44,347 bases of DNA from Syntrophobacterales bacterium Delta_02 (GTDB taxonomy: Bacteria > Desulfobacterota > Syntrophorhabdia > Syntrophorhabdales > Syntrophorhabdaceae). Below are positions 31,950 to 39,200 of this stretch, piece by piece. Location of the stretch: assembly GCA_001603955.1 (NCBI GenBank), contig LVAA01000028.1, positions 1 to 44,347 on the forward strand. Direction: 5' to 3'. The notes below the pieces were generated by a model, which saw only the letters and a list, made by a program, of their open reading frames with translations, searched no databases and was not told the DNA's origin. The position numbers and the translations under genes were made by a program. The number at the start of each line of letters is the position of its first letter. Positions within the stretch are counted from its first letter, which is position 1.

Positions 31950-32730
31950 CGAGATCCGGGCACTTATCGTTGACGATGAACGGCTTGCACGGGAGAATCT
32001 GAAGGAACTGCTGAGAGACCAGTGGGATGTGAGGATAGTCGGCGAGGCAAAGAATGCGGACGAGGCGGAAAGGATGATCACTGCCCTCGGTCCAAACCTG
32101 ATATTCCTTGACATCCAGATGCCGGGAGGATCGGGGTTCGACCTCCTGGCGCGTCTCGAAGACCCGCCTTCCGTTATCTTCGTTACGGCCTACGACCAGT
32201 ATGCCATACGGGCATTCGAGGTCAATGCGCTGGATTACCTTCTCAAACCCATCGAACCGGCACGCCTCAGGAATGCACTGAGAAGAGCGGCGTTCCGTCT
32301 GCCCTCCTTCGACCCGGCGGGAGAGATCTTTTCCGCCGCCGACCAGGTCTTCCTCAATACGGGCAAGAAGGCCTCTTTTGTGTCTGTCAGCAACATCGTA
32401 GCCATCTTCTCCGAGAGGAACTATACCAATGTCCACAATATCCAGGGCGAGCGCTTTATGGTCCGGTCATCGCTGAGAGATTGGGAGAGGCGCCTGCCCG
32501 CCGAGATGTTCGTCCTCCTCGACCGATCCACGATCATCAATAAGAACCACGTCGAGCTGTGGACCCTCCACGCCAGGAAAGCAGAGCTGAAAATGACGGG
32601 CCTGGCCGAGCCGATCGAACTCGGGAGAGCGGCCTATACCCGGTTCAAAGAACTGATCGTGACGCCCAAGGCAAGGGGTCAGGAGAGTCGGAAGGACCCA
32701 GAAGAAGACTCCAGGGGCGAGAAAATGTAG
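31933..32730 (+). CDS. LytTR-family response regulator
   Basis: The start at 31933 (MKKDSDEIRALIVDDE) has GAGGAG upstream and lies within the end of the kinase gene. The 265-residue product has a receiver domain (about 8-125) with LIVDDE, the phosphorylation site Asp60 in LIFLDIQMPGG, the conserved Thr in VIFVTAYD and the conserved Lys in DYLLKPIE. A LytTR DNA-binding domain (about 150-250) contains IVAIFSERNYTNVH, FMVRSSLRDWERRLP and FVLLDRSTIINKNHV. It pairs with the kinase encoded just before it. LytTR regulators bind direct repeats, but no clear pair was identified nearby. Confidence 0.93.
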   Translation: MKKDSDEIRALIVDDERLARENLKELLRDQWDVRIVGEAKNADEAERMITALGPNLIFLDIQMPGGSGFDLLARLEDPPSVIFVTAYDQYAIRAFEVNALDYLLKPIEPARLRNALRRAAFRLPSFDPAGEIFSAADQVFLNTGKKASFVSVSNIVAIFSERNYTNVHNIQGERFMVRSSLRDWERRLPAEMFVLLDRSTIINKNHVELWTLHARKAELKMTGLAEPIELGRAAYTRFKELIVTPKARGQESRKDPEEDSRGEKM

Positions 32731-32845
32731 CAGAATTGCTGTTTGAGCACTTCACAGGGCACGATCGTACCATAACATCGACATCCTCCATCTTTACCAT
32801 GTAAAATCCACCGTAACAAACCCCTGTAGTCGCACCATTCCATTC

Positions 32846-32891
32846 AGGCCGGGACGTGTCAACATCGCTGTATTTACACAAGTCCCGGCCT
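32846..32891 (+). terminator. Hairpin after the LytTR gene
   Basis: AGGCCGGGAC (32846-32855) with GTGT pairs with ACAC and GTCCCGGCCT (32882-32891) around a 16-base loop, with an AA bulge. It is followed by TCTTACTGT, not a clean T tract, so termination is only possible. Confidence 0.45.
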
Positions 32892-33022
32892 TCTTACTGT
32901 ACAGATCCGGGACATGTCCAAGTTTCGTAACGAATCATGTCAGGTTTGTCCCTCTGTCTGATACCGGTCCCAATAATCGGGTAAAATCGTAACCGCAAAC
33001 CCCAATGTTTCATCATCCCACC

Positions 33023-33065
33023 AAGCCGGGGCATATTCACCGGGGGGGAGTGAATGCCCCGGCTT
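33023..33065. other. 16-bp hairpin without T tract
   Basis: AAGCCGGGGC (33023-33032) pairs with GCCCCGGCTT (33056-33065), and ATTCAC pairs with GTGAAT, leaving a 2-base bulge and a 9-base G-rich loop. Neither strand has a T run beyond the stem. It may be a processing or protein-binding structure in the leader of the downstream small genes. Confidence 0.6.
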
Positions 33066-33130
33066 CCCTGAAGCGATCGACCCCACCGGACTTCGAACTC
33101 AGGATAGCTCAGAGGACTTCCGTGGCATCT

Positions 33131-33175
33131 CCATGTGGCACGCCGGCAACCCAGCAAGGTCGATTCGGCACATGG
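33131..33175 (+). other. Candidate structured leader element
   Basis: CCATGTG (33131-33137) pairs with CACATGG (33169-33175), enclosing CGCCGGCAACC and GGTCGATTCGG. The enclosed GGCAACC recalls part of SAM-type riboswitches, but the other conserved parts are not evident, so no class is assigned. It lies about 65 bp before a small gene. Confidence 0.35.
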
Positions 33176-33240
33176 GTTCTCAGATCACCGGACAGGTTCG
33201 ATAGGATGGTTGTCATACCACACGCTTAGGAGGAGATCCA

Positions 33241-33429
33241 ATGTTGATGAAATTGTCTTTAAAGCAGGGCAGGACGAAATGGGTGGATCACAACGAGGCC
33301 AGGATGCTCCAGAGGCAGGGACAGGTCGTCTGTGTCCTCGACATAAGGAATGAGGAAATCGCGGAGTTCCCGCCCTTCTGCAGCCTAAGGAACGATTACT
33401 GCAGTTCCTGCGTCTCGCTGCCCGACTAG
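33241..33429 (+). CDS. 62-residue protein of unknown function with C-terminal cysteine cluster
   Basis: The ATG has TAGGAGGAG just upstream (about 33226-33234), a strong ribosome-binding site. The product has a basic, helical N-terminal half (KLSLKQGRTKWVDHNEARM), then VVCVLDIRNEEIAEF and a tail FCSLRNDYCSSCVSLPD with three closely spaced cysteines plus one earlier. The cysteines suggest metal binding or a disulfide. I recognise no family. It is followed about 110 bp later by another small gene on the same strand, probably in one unit. Confidence 0.6.
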   Translation: MLMKLSLKQGRTKWVDHNEARMLQRQGQVVCVLDIRNEEIAEFPPFCSLRNDYCSSCVSLPD

Positions 33430-33542
33430 ACAACGGAGGACCGACGTGGCCTGCGGCCGTGCGACCGGTCTTGAGGCCGAAGAGATGGCCGGCGGGAATG
33501 GTCACGACGGGATCAAAGGCCTTGCGAGCCGGGGGTGCGCTG

Positions 33543-33734
33543 ATGGGAGTCAGAACAAAAGAGAATGTCACATTTCTCGGGCTTCAGAAAGTGCCGTGGG
33601 GAGAGGCACTCATTTTGGTGAACAACGAAAGCGGAAGCACCGTCACATATGATCCGGCAAGACACACCATCGTCAACATGGACGGATACGTAAGGTCTGT
33701 TCTCGCATCACGGGAGAGGCAGCGGGTCGGCTAA
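33543..33734 (+). CDS. 63-residue protein of unknown function
   Basis: The start ATG at 33543 has a GGGGGTG-like site 6 bases upstream; the frame stays open back to 33459, but that extension looks like out-of-phase GC-rich sequence. The product contains ENVTFLGLQKVPWGEALILVNN, TVTYDPARHTIVNMDGYV and a basic end, suggesting a small beta-rich domain. No family is recognised. Its stop is only 3 bp from the end of the convergent cobA-hemD gene, so no terminator fits between them. Confidence 0.55.
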   Translation: MGVRTKENVTFLGLQKVPWGEALILVNNESGSTVTYDPARHTIVNMDGYVRSVLASRERQRVG

Positions 33735-33737
33735 TCT

Positions 33738-35237
33738 TCATGGTCTTTTTCCCTGAAGTTGGAGGTAGGCCTCGATAGCGTTCACCAGTCCGGGGATATC
33801 CGACTGCTGTGCTTCGATGTCGACGTTGATGCCCGACTTTATCAGGGTTGCCGTTGTAACGGGGCCTATCGAGGCGATGACGCTGTTCTTCAATATTCCC
33901 TTACCATAAAGCATTATGAAATTGTTGGCCGTGGAAGAGCTCGTAAAGGTGACGATATCAAGGTCCTCGGGGACCGGTCCGGCCGGTGTCGGGATCGTTG
34001 CCCTGTAGATGGGTACGACGCTGCAGCTCCCGCCGTTCGTCCTTATGTATCGAATGATCACGTCGCGGGCCTCTTCGGCGCGGGGAATGAGGAAATTCCT
34101 TCCGGCAACGCCATAGGCCTCAAGGACGGAGACAACCCCCTCCGATGTGAACTTTTCCGGAACAAGGTCCGCCTGTATGCCGTAGATGGCAAGATGCGCG
34201 GCCGTTGCGGCGCCTATGGCGATGATGGTGAGGCCGCTCAACGCCCTGGCGTCCCTCCCCGATCCGCGCAGGTGCGCAAAGAATATGGAGGCCCCGTTGA
34301 CGCTTGTGAAGATGATGGCGTCGTAGGAGGATATCCTGTCTATGGCGGAGCGAAGCCGCGAGTTGGGGATGATGGGTTCAATATCGATCGTGGGGAGATA
34401 GACGGGCTCGGCACCCCGGTCCGCCAGAAGCTCGCCGAACCTGCGGGATTGATGTGCCGAACGCGTTACCGCGACCCTCTTCCCGAAGAGTGGTTTATGC
34501 TCGAACCAGTTGAGCTTGTCCCTGAGGCGTATGACACTGCCAACGACAATGATCGCCGGAGGAGTGAGCTGCATCTTGCGGGCTTCCTCGGAGATAGTGG
34601 CGAGCGTTCCACGGACGACCTTTTGAGCCGGCAGGGTGCCTGACCGGATGACGCAGGCAGGGGTGTCGGGGTCCTTGCCTTCGAAAATAAGCCTTTTTGC
34701 GATCTTACCAAGGTTCTTCACGCCCATGAGGAAGACAAGGGTGTCCGGCCCCGTTGCCAGTTCGTGCCAGTTGATTGATGAAGCGGATTTCTTCTCATCC
34801 TCATGGCCTGTTATGAAGACGACGGTGGAGGCGTGATCGCGGTGCGTGAGTGGTATACCGGCGTAGGCGGGGACCGAGATGGCCGAAGTGACACCGGGGA
34901 CGATCTCGAAGGGAATGCCGATCCCGGCAAGGTGCTCTGCTTCCTCGCCTCCTCGACCGAAGATGAAAGGATCGCCGCCCTTCAAACGCACCACCACTTC
35001 ATTTCCCCGGGCCTTTTCGGCCAGAAGCGTGTTGATCTCCTTCTGCGGGAGTTCGTGGCGGGAGGCCTCCTTTCCCGCGTATATGATCTCCACGCCGGCG
35101 TGGGCGTACTCGAGGAGGCCTTTGTTCACCAGGTTATCATAGATGATGACATCGGCCTGGCGGATAAGCTCGAGGCCCCTTATGGTGATGAGCTTTATGT
35201 CCCCCGGACCGGCGCCGACGAGATATACCTTACCCAT
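33738..35237 (-). CDS. cobA-hemD: Uroporphyrinogen-III C-methyltransferase / uroporphyrinogen-III synthase fusion
   Basis: The 499-residue product joins two enzymes of tetrapyrrole synthesis. Residues 1-245 are SUMT (CobA): VGAGPGDIKLIT, VVRLKGGDPFIFGRGGEE, VPGVTSAISVPAYAGIPLTHRD and a SAM-binding FLMGVKNL stretch; it makes precorrin-2 for B12, siroheme or heme d1. Residues 250-499 are HemD: GKRVAVTRSAHQSRRFGELL, IIFTSVNGASIFF and FTSSSTANNF. The fusion channels uroporphyrinogen III to precorrin-2 and is common in anaerobic deltaproteobacteria and Firmicutes. The ATG at 35237 has no ribosome-binding site but a perfect -10 box six bases away, suggesting a leaderless message. No other heme or cobalamin gene lies in the window. 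Confidence 0.95.
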   Translation of the reverse strand: MGKVYLVGAGPGDIKLITIRGLELIRQADVIIYDNLVNKGLLEYAHAGVEIIYAGKEASRHELPQKEINTLLAEKARGNEVVVRLKGGDPFIFGRGGEEAEHLAGIGIPFEIVPGVTSAISVPAYAGIPLTHRDHASTVVFITGHEDEKKSASSINWHELATGPDTLVFLMGVKNLGKIAKRLIFEGKDPDTPACVIRSGTLPAQKVVRGTLATISEEARKMQLTPPAIIVVGSVIRLRDKLNWFEHKPLFGKRVAVTRSAHQSRRFGELLADRGAEPVYLPTIDIEPIIPNSRLRSAIDRISSYDAIIFTSVNGASIFFAHLRGSGRDARALSGLTIIAIGAATAAHLAIYGIQADLVPEKFTSEGVVSVLEAYGVAGRNFLIPRAEEARDVIIRYIRTNGGSCSVVPIYRATIPTPAGPVPEDLDIVTFTSSSTANNFIMLYGKGILKNSVIASIGPVTTATLIKSGINVDIEAQQSDIPGLVNAIEAYLQLQGKRP

Positions 35238-35243
35238 GCGAAC

Positions 35244-35272
35244 ATTATACGGAGGTTGCAGGCTTTTCTCAA
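35244..35272 (-). promoter_or_regulatory. Promoter for cobA-hemD, placing the start at or next to the ATG
   Basis: On the minus strand TTGAGA (35272-35267) and TATAAT (35249-35244) are separated by 17 bases. Six bases then lead to the ATG at 35237, so the usual start distance of about 7 bases falls on its A. This fits a leaderless transcript. Confidence 0.65.
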
Positions 35273-35310
35273 AGGATAAATGAAAAAGGGCAGGGGCCAG
35301 GATTCAGGGG

Positions 35311-35434
35311 GCAGGGCCAGAGGATGGGAGAGGGAATAGGACGAATAGGAGAGGAGGATAGGACCTATAGGTCCTATCCACCCCATCCGCACTCTTCCCG
35401 CTATTCCCTGCTCCCCTTCTCCTTCCCCTGAATC
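35311..35434. repeat. Nested 124-bp imperfect inverted repeat with a perfect 24-bp core palindrome
   Basis: The outer arms are GATTCAGGGG (35311-35320) and CCCCTGAATC (35425-35434). Middle arms are GGGAATAG (35332-35339) and CTATTCCC (35401-35408). The core at 35356-35379 is a perfect 24-bp palindrome centred on ATAGGACCTATAGGTCCTAT. It lies between the divergent cobA-hemD and nikR promoters and shares the ATAGGACCT word with the repeats at 25725 and 35942. Confidence 0.85.
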
Positions 35435-35436
35435 AA

Positions 35437-35465
35437 TTGACAGTCGGTTCGCCTTGTGCTACGCT
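35437..35465 (+). promoter_or_regulatory. Promoter for nikR
   Basis: TTGACA (35437-35442) and TACGCT (35460-35465) are 17 bases apart, about 30 bp before the nikR ATG. A NikR operator of GTATGA-N16-TCATAC type was not found here. Confidence 0.5.
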
Positions 35466-35495
35466 TCATGTTGAACGTGCCACAGGGAGGTGACC

Positions 35496-35912
35496 ATGTC
35501 TCAATTAGTGCGGTTCGGGGTTTCGCTAGACGGGGACCTGTTGAGGAAGTTTGATGAGCATATCAGGGAGAAGAACTACTCCAACCGGTCGGAGGCGTTC
35601 CGGGACCTCATACGGCAGGAGCTCATTGCGAAGGAGTGGGAGATCGGGGAAGAGGTCGCCGGCGCGGTAACGCTCATATACGACCATCATCACCGGGAGC
35701 TCCTGAACAAGGTGACGGACCTTCAGCATGATTATCAGCATGCCATCATATCCACGCAACACGTCCACCTCGACCACAACAATTGCCTCGAGATAGTCGC
35801 CGTGAGGGGAAAGCCGGATGAGGTACGCCGGCTGGCGGAGATACTCAGGGCGATCAAGGGCATAAAACACTGTACGCTGAGCATGTCCAGTACGGGGAAA
35901 GAACTGGTATGA
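35496..35912 (+). CDS. nikR: NikR-family nickel-responsive regulator
   Basis: The start at 35496 (MSQLVRFGVSLDG) has GGGAGGTG at 35485-35492; the in-frame GTG at 35490 is inside that site. The 138-residue product has a ribbon-helix-helix domain (about 1-45, with YSNRSEAFRDLIRQEL) and an ACT-like C-terminal domain. The high-affinity nickel ligands are visible in QHAIIS, HVHLDH and NNCLE, matching His76, His87, His89 and Cys95 of E. coli NikR in order and spacing. No nickel transporter or hydrogenase gene is adjacent, so its targets lie elsewhere. The gene is flanked on both sides by related ATAGGACCT repeats. Confidence 0.93.
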   Translation: MSQLVRFGVSLDGDLLRKFDEHIREKNYSNRSEAFRDLIRQELIAKEWEIGEEVAGAVTLIYDHHHRELLNKVTDLQHDYQHAIISTQHVHLDHNNCLEIVAVRGKPDEVRRLAEILRAIKGIKHCTLSMSSTGKELV

Positions 35913-35941
35913 GAAGCGGTCGGGCGAGGGAATAGGGGAAA

Positions 35942-36119
35942 ATAGGACGAATAGGAGGATAGGACCTATGGGACATATTGGACCTATAGGACAGGATAGG
36001 ACTTATAGGACTATCAAAGCGCAATTGCCTCCCACAAGGGACAACCGATCCGTCCTATTGGTCCTAAGCGTCCTATCGGTCTATAGGTCTTATAGGTCCT
36101 ATTCTCCTATAGGTCCTAT
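35942..36119. repeat. Inverted repeat of eight ATAGGACCT-type words per arm
   Basis: The left arm (35942-36014) has eight units of 8-10 bp around ATAGGACCT, and the right arm (36052-36119) has about eight complementary units. The 37-nt loop contains GCAATTGCCT, close to GCAACTGCCT in the loop of the 25725-25868 element. Its left edge shares about 30 bp with the left half of the 35311-35434 repeat. It lies between nikR and the alpha-2-macroglobulin gene. Confidence 0.85.
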
Positions 36120-36189
36120 CCCTTCTTTTTCTCTTCTTCCCTTCCTCTCCCAGTCTGTCCCGTCCTGTCCCCGCCCGGCGGTTTCTTCC

Positions 36190-36218
36190 TTGAAAAGGGC
36201 CATCCTTTCTTATAGTAT
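36190..36218 (+). promoter_or_regulatory. Promoter for the alpha-2-macroglobulin / pbpC unit
   Basis: TTGAAA (36190-36195) is followed after 17 bases by TAGTAT (36213-36218); TATAGT at 36211 is an alternative at 15 bases. The leader would be about 50 nt. Confidence 0.5.
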
Positions 36219-36275
36219 TGATGGATAAACGAGGGTTGCCTGTCGTTGTTTCGAGTCTTCAGGGGAGGAAGAAGT

Positions 36276-39200
36276 ATGTTCAGAAACATCCTTTGTGTCG
36301 TTTTCGCGGCGGTCGTGTGGTTGGGTGCCGGCAGCTATGCCTCCGGCGCGTCGGTGGGACTCTTCTCGCCGGAAGGCTCTGTCAAGGACATCCGCCAGGT
36401 AACGGTTCGCTTTACGGACCAGATGGTGGCCTTTGGCGATCCCCGCCCCGCGGACCCCTTTACGGTGCAGTGTGCGGGGAAAGGCCAGGGGCGCTGGATC
36501 GACGGGAACAACTGGTCCTATGATTTCGAGAAGGCACTCCCTGCTGGCCTGTCCTGTACCTTTGCCCTGAAGCAGAATCTGAAGACCCTCGCCGGGGCTC
36601 CCGTTACAGGCAGAAGAACCTTTACCTTCAATACGGGGGGGCCTTCGGTCAGGGAATCGGACCCGTGGGCGGAGGGGAGCGAGGTGGAGGAGGGGCAGAC
36701 CTTTCTCTTCCGGCTGGACGCCCCGGCCACGCAGGCGTCGATCATGAAGAACGTCTCCTGTTCCATCGAGGGGGTCCGCGAGCAGGTCGCCATACGGCTC
36801 ATAACCGGCGAGGAGCGCAGAAGAGTGCTCCGTGGCATGGCTGTCCCGAAGAAGGAAGAGGACAATGTGGTGCTCTTCCAGTGCAGACAGACGTTTCCTC
36901 CGAAGGCCCACGTGAAGGTCATATGGGGAAGGGGAGTGGCGTCGAAAAGCGGCGTGGCGACGACGAAGGACCAGGTCCTCTCCTACCGTGCGCGCGGGCC
37001 TTTCACCGCGAGGTTCCGCTGCATGAAAGAGAAGCCTCAGGGCGGGTGCATACCGTTGTCACCGATGCGGCTCATCTTCTCGGCCCCGATATCGAAGAAG
37101 GATGCGGCGAAGATCATGATCTCCACGGGCAAGGACGCCGCGAAGAAGTTGACCTGGAAGCCGGGGATAGACGAGGAGGGTGAGAGCGACATTGCGTATC
37201 TCACGTTTCGGGGACCTTTCCCGGAAAAGAGCCTCTTGAGCGTGCATCTCCCGGAAGGCCTCAGGGACATTTCCGGACGTTCCCTTTCAAACGTGGACAA
37301 GTTTCCCCTTCCCGTCAGGACCGACACATATCCTGCCCTTGCCAAGTTTCCCGACCGGTTCGGGGTTGTCGAATCGGGCAAGGAGGCCTTCCTGCCCGTC
37401 ACGGTCCGCAATATCGAAGAAGACATAGAGACCTGGCTGGCGCGAGGGGATGAAGGGGGGAACTCCGGGCCCGGCGGCAGGAAGGAGAACTCCGTCCAAC
37501 CGGCCTCGAAAGACCAGGCGCGCGAGGGTGGAGGGGTTCCCCTGGCCGGGGAGATAAAGGCCGGTATTCATAAAGCGGCGGAAGATGCGGATGCGTCGGT
37601 CATAGCGTGGCTCCACAGACTGGCCGCATCCCCCCGGGAAAGGTCGCTCTTGAAGGGAGTTCCGGGCAGCCATGCCGTGACCATACCCAAACCGGGGGGG
37701 ACGAAGGAATTTGAGGTCATAGGCATACCCCTGTCCGAGCCCGGTTTCTATATCGTCGAGATAGAGAGCCTCATGCTCGGGCAGAGGCTGCTGGAAAAGC
37801 CGGGTCCCGTCTACGTACCCACCGCCGCCCTGGTCACGAACATGGCGGCGCATCTCAAGTGGGGCCGGGAGTCTTCCCTGGTTTTCGTGACGGCCTTGGA
37901 CAGCGGTGAACCCGTGCCCAACGCATCCGTCACCCTCAGGGATTGCAAGGGTGGCCTGATCTGGCAGGGGAAGGCGGATGAGAAGGGCATCGCCAGGATC
38001 GCGAAGCGCCTTCCCAATGTCTCCAGTCTCCCTCAATGCCGGCGCGGCAAAGAGGAGAAGGGCCTTTACTACGAGTACTCACGGGTGTTGTCGGGGATCA
38101 GGGGAGGTCTTTTCGTATTCGCCCGCAACGGTAAGGACATGACCTTCACCCATTCCAGCTGGGATGACGGCATCGAGTCCTGGCGCTTCGGTCTGCCCGG
38201 CGAGTACGACGACGGCCGCGGTGAGCCGGTGATCGCCCACACGGTCTTCGACAGGACCCTTCTGCGCGCTGGTGAGACGCTGCATATGAAACATTTTGCC
38301 CGGCAGCGGACCATGGAAGGTCTCTTCGTACCCCCGGATCTCGGGAGCATCAACGAGGCGGTGATCGTTCACGTGGGAAGCGACGAGAAGTACACCATGG
38401 ACCTCACGTGGAAAGGTAACGGCACCGCCGAGAATACGTGGAAGATACCCCTCGCGGCGAAGCTCGGCACCTATAACATCTATCTCCGGCGCACGCCTGC
38501 CCCGGGCAGACGGGGGGTCCTGGGGCAGCTCTCGGGTTCTTTCAGGGTGGAACAGTTCCGTGTGCCCCTCATGCGTGGTTTCATCCGGGGCCCGAAGGAA
38601 CCCGCCATCGACGCGCGTTCCGTCGATCTCGACATCGACGTGAGGTATCTCTCGGGCGGCCCGGCGTCGGACCATCCCGTCAGGATCCGTTCCGAAATGG
38701 AACAGAAGTACATCTCCTTTGACGATTACGAGGATTATATCTTCTCCAGGGGGCGGGTCAAGACGGGTATCGAAAAGCTCGGTGAGGCCGCCGATAGTCT
38801 CGCCGGGGATGATGGCTCCGGTGATGATGAGAGCGAGGAAGGCGCTGCGAGGACAAGGACCGACAGGTTCGGCCGGCCGCGGCTGCGCCTGAAGACGGTG
38901 GACCTGAAACTCGACAGGAATGGGACGGCGCGGACAACGCTCGGGGACCTTCCCCCGTCGGATGTGCCCCGGGAGATATTGAGCGAGCTCGAGTTCAGGG
39001 ACCCCAACGGGGAGGTTCAGACATCCTCGACGAGGATACCCGTCTATCCGTCGATGCTTCATACGGGGATCCAGGCGCGCGGGGATGGACCCACGGGTAT
39101 TCTCAGGTACCAGGTGGTCGTTCTCGATCTCACGGGGAAGCCTCAAGCAGACTCAGAGGTCACGGTCAGGGTCTTCAAGCGGTCCACGTATTCCCACAGG

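Larger units (their letters stand above)
32731..33240. other. 510-bp gene-free region with hairpins and GGGACRTGTC repeats
   Basis: No convincing gene is present. It contains the hairpin at 32846-32891, a second CCGGGACATGTCC near 32907-32919 and a GTTTGTCCC near 32954-32962. It also holds the long hairpin at 33023-33065 and a structured stretch at 33131-33175. No transposase reading frame is recognised. It may hold the leader of the small genes at 33241 and remnants of a mobile element. Confidence 0.55.

Noticed and set aside
33085..33125. tRNA-like string (GATAGCTCAG with TTCGAA nearby)
   Set aside because: The order is wrong, with the T-loop-like part before the D-arm-like part, and there is no acceptor stem or cloverleaf.
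33131..33175. SAM riboswitch suggested by GGCAACC
   Set aside because: Only this one string fits; the flanking helices and the kink-turn of SAM-I are not evident, and the genes after it are not methionine genes.
33446..33652. 68-residue open frame on the plus strand
   Set aside because: It overlaps the better-supported 63-residue gene in another frame and its composition is that of a shadow.
35430..35490. NikR operator upstream of nikR
   Set aside because: No GTATGA-N16-TCATAC-like pair could be found, so autoregulation is not supported by sequence.
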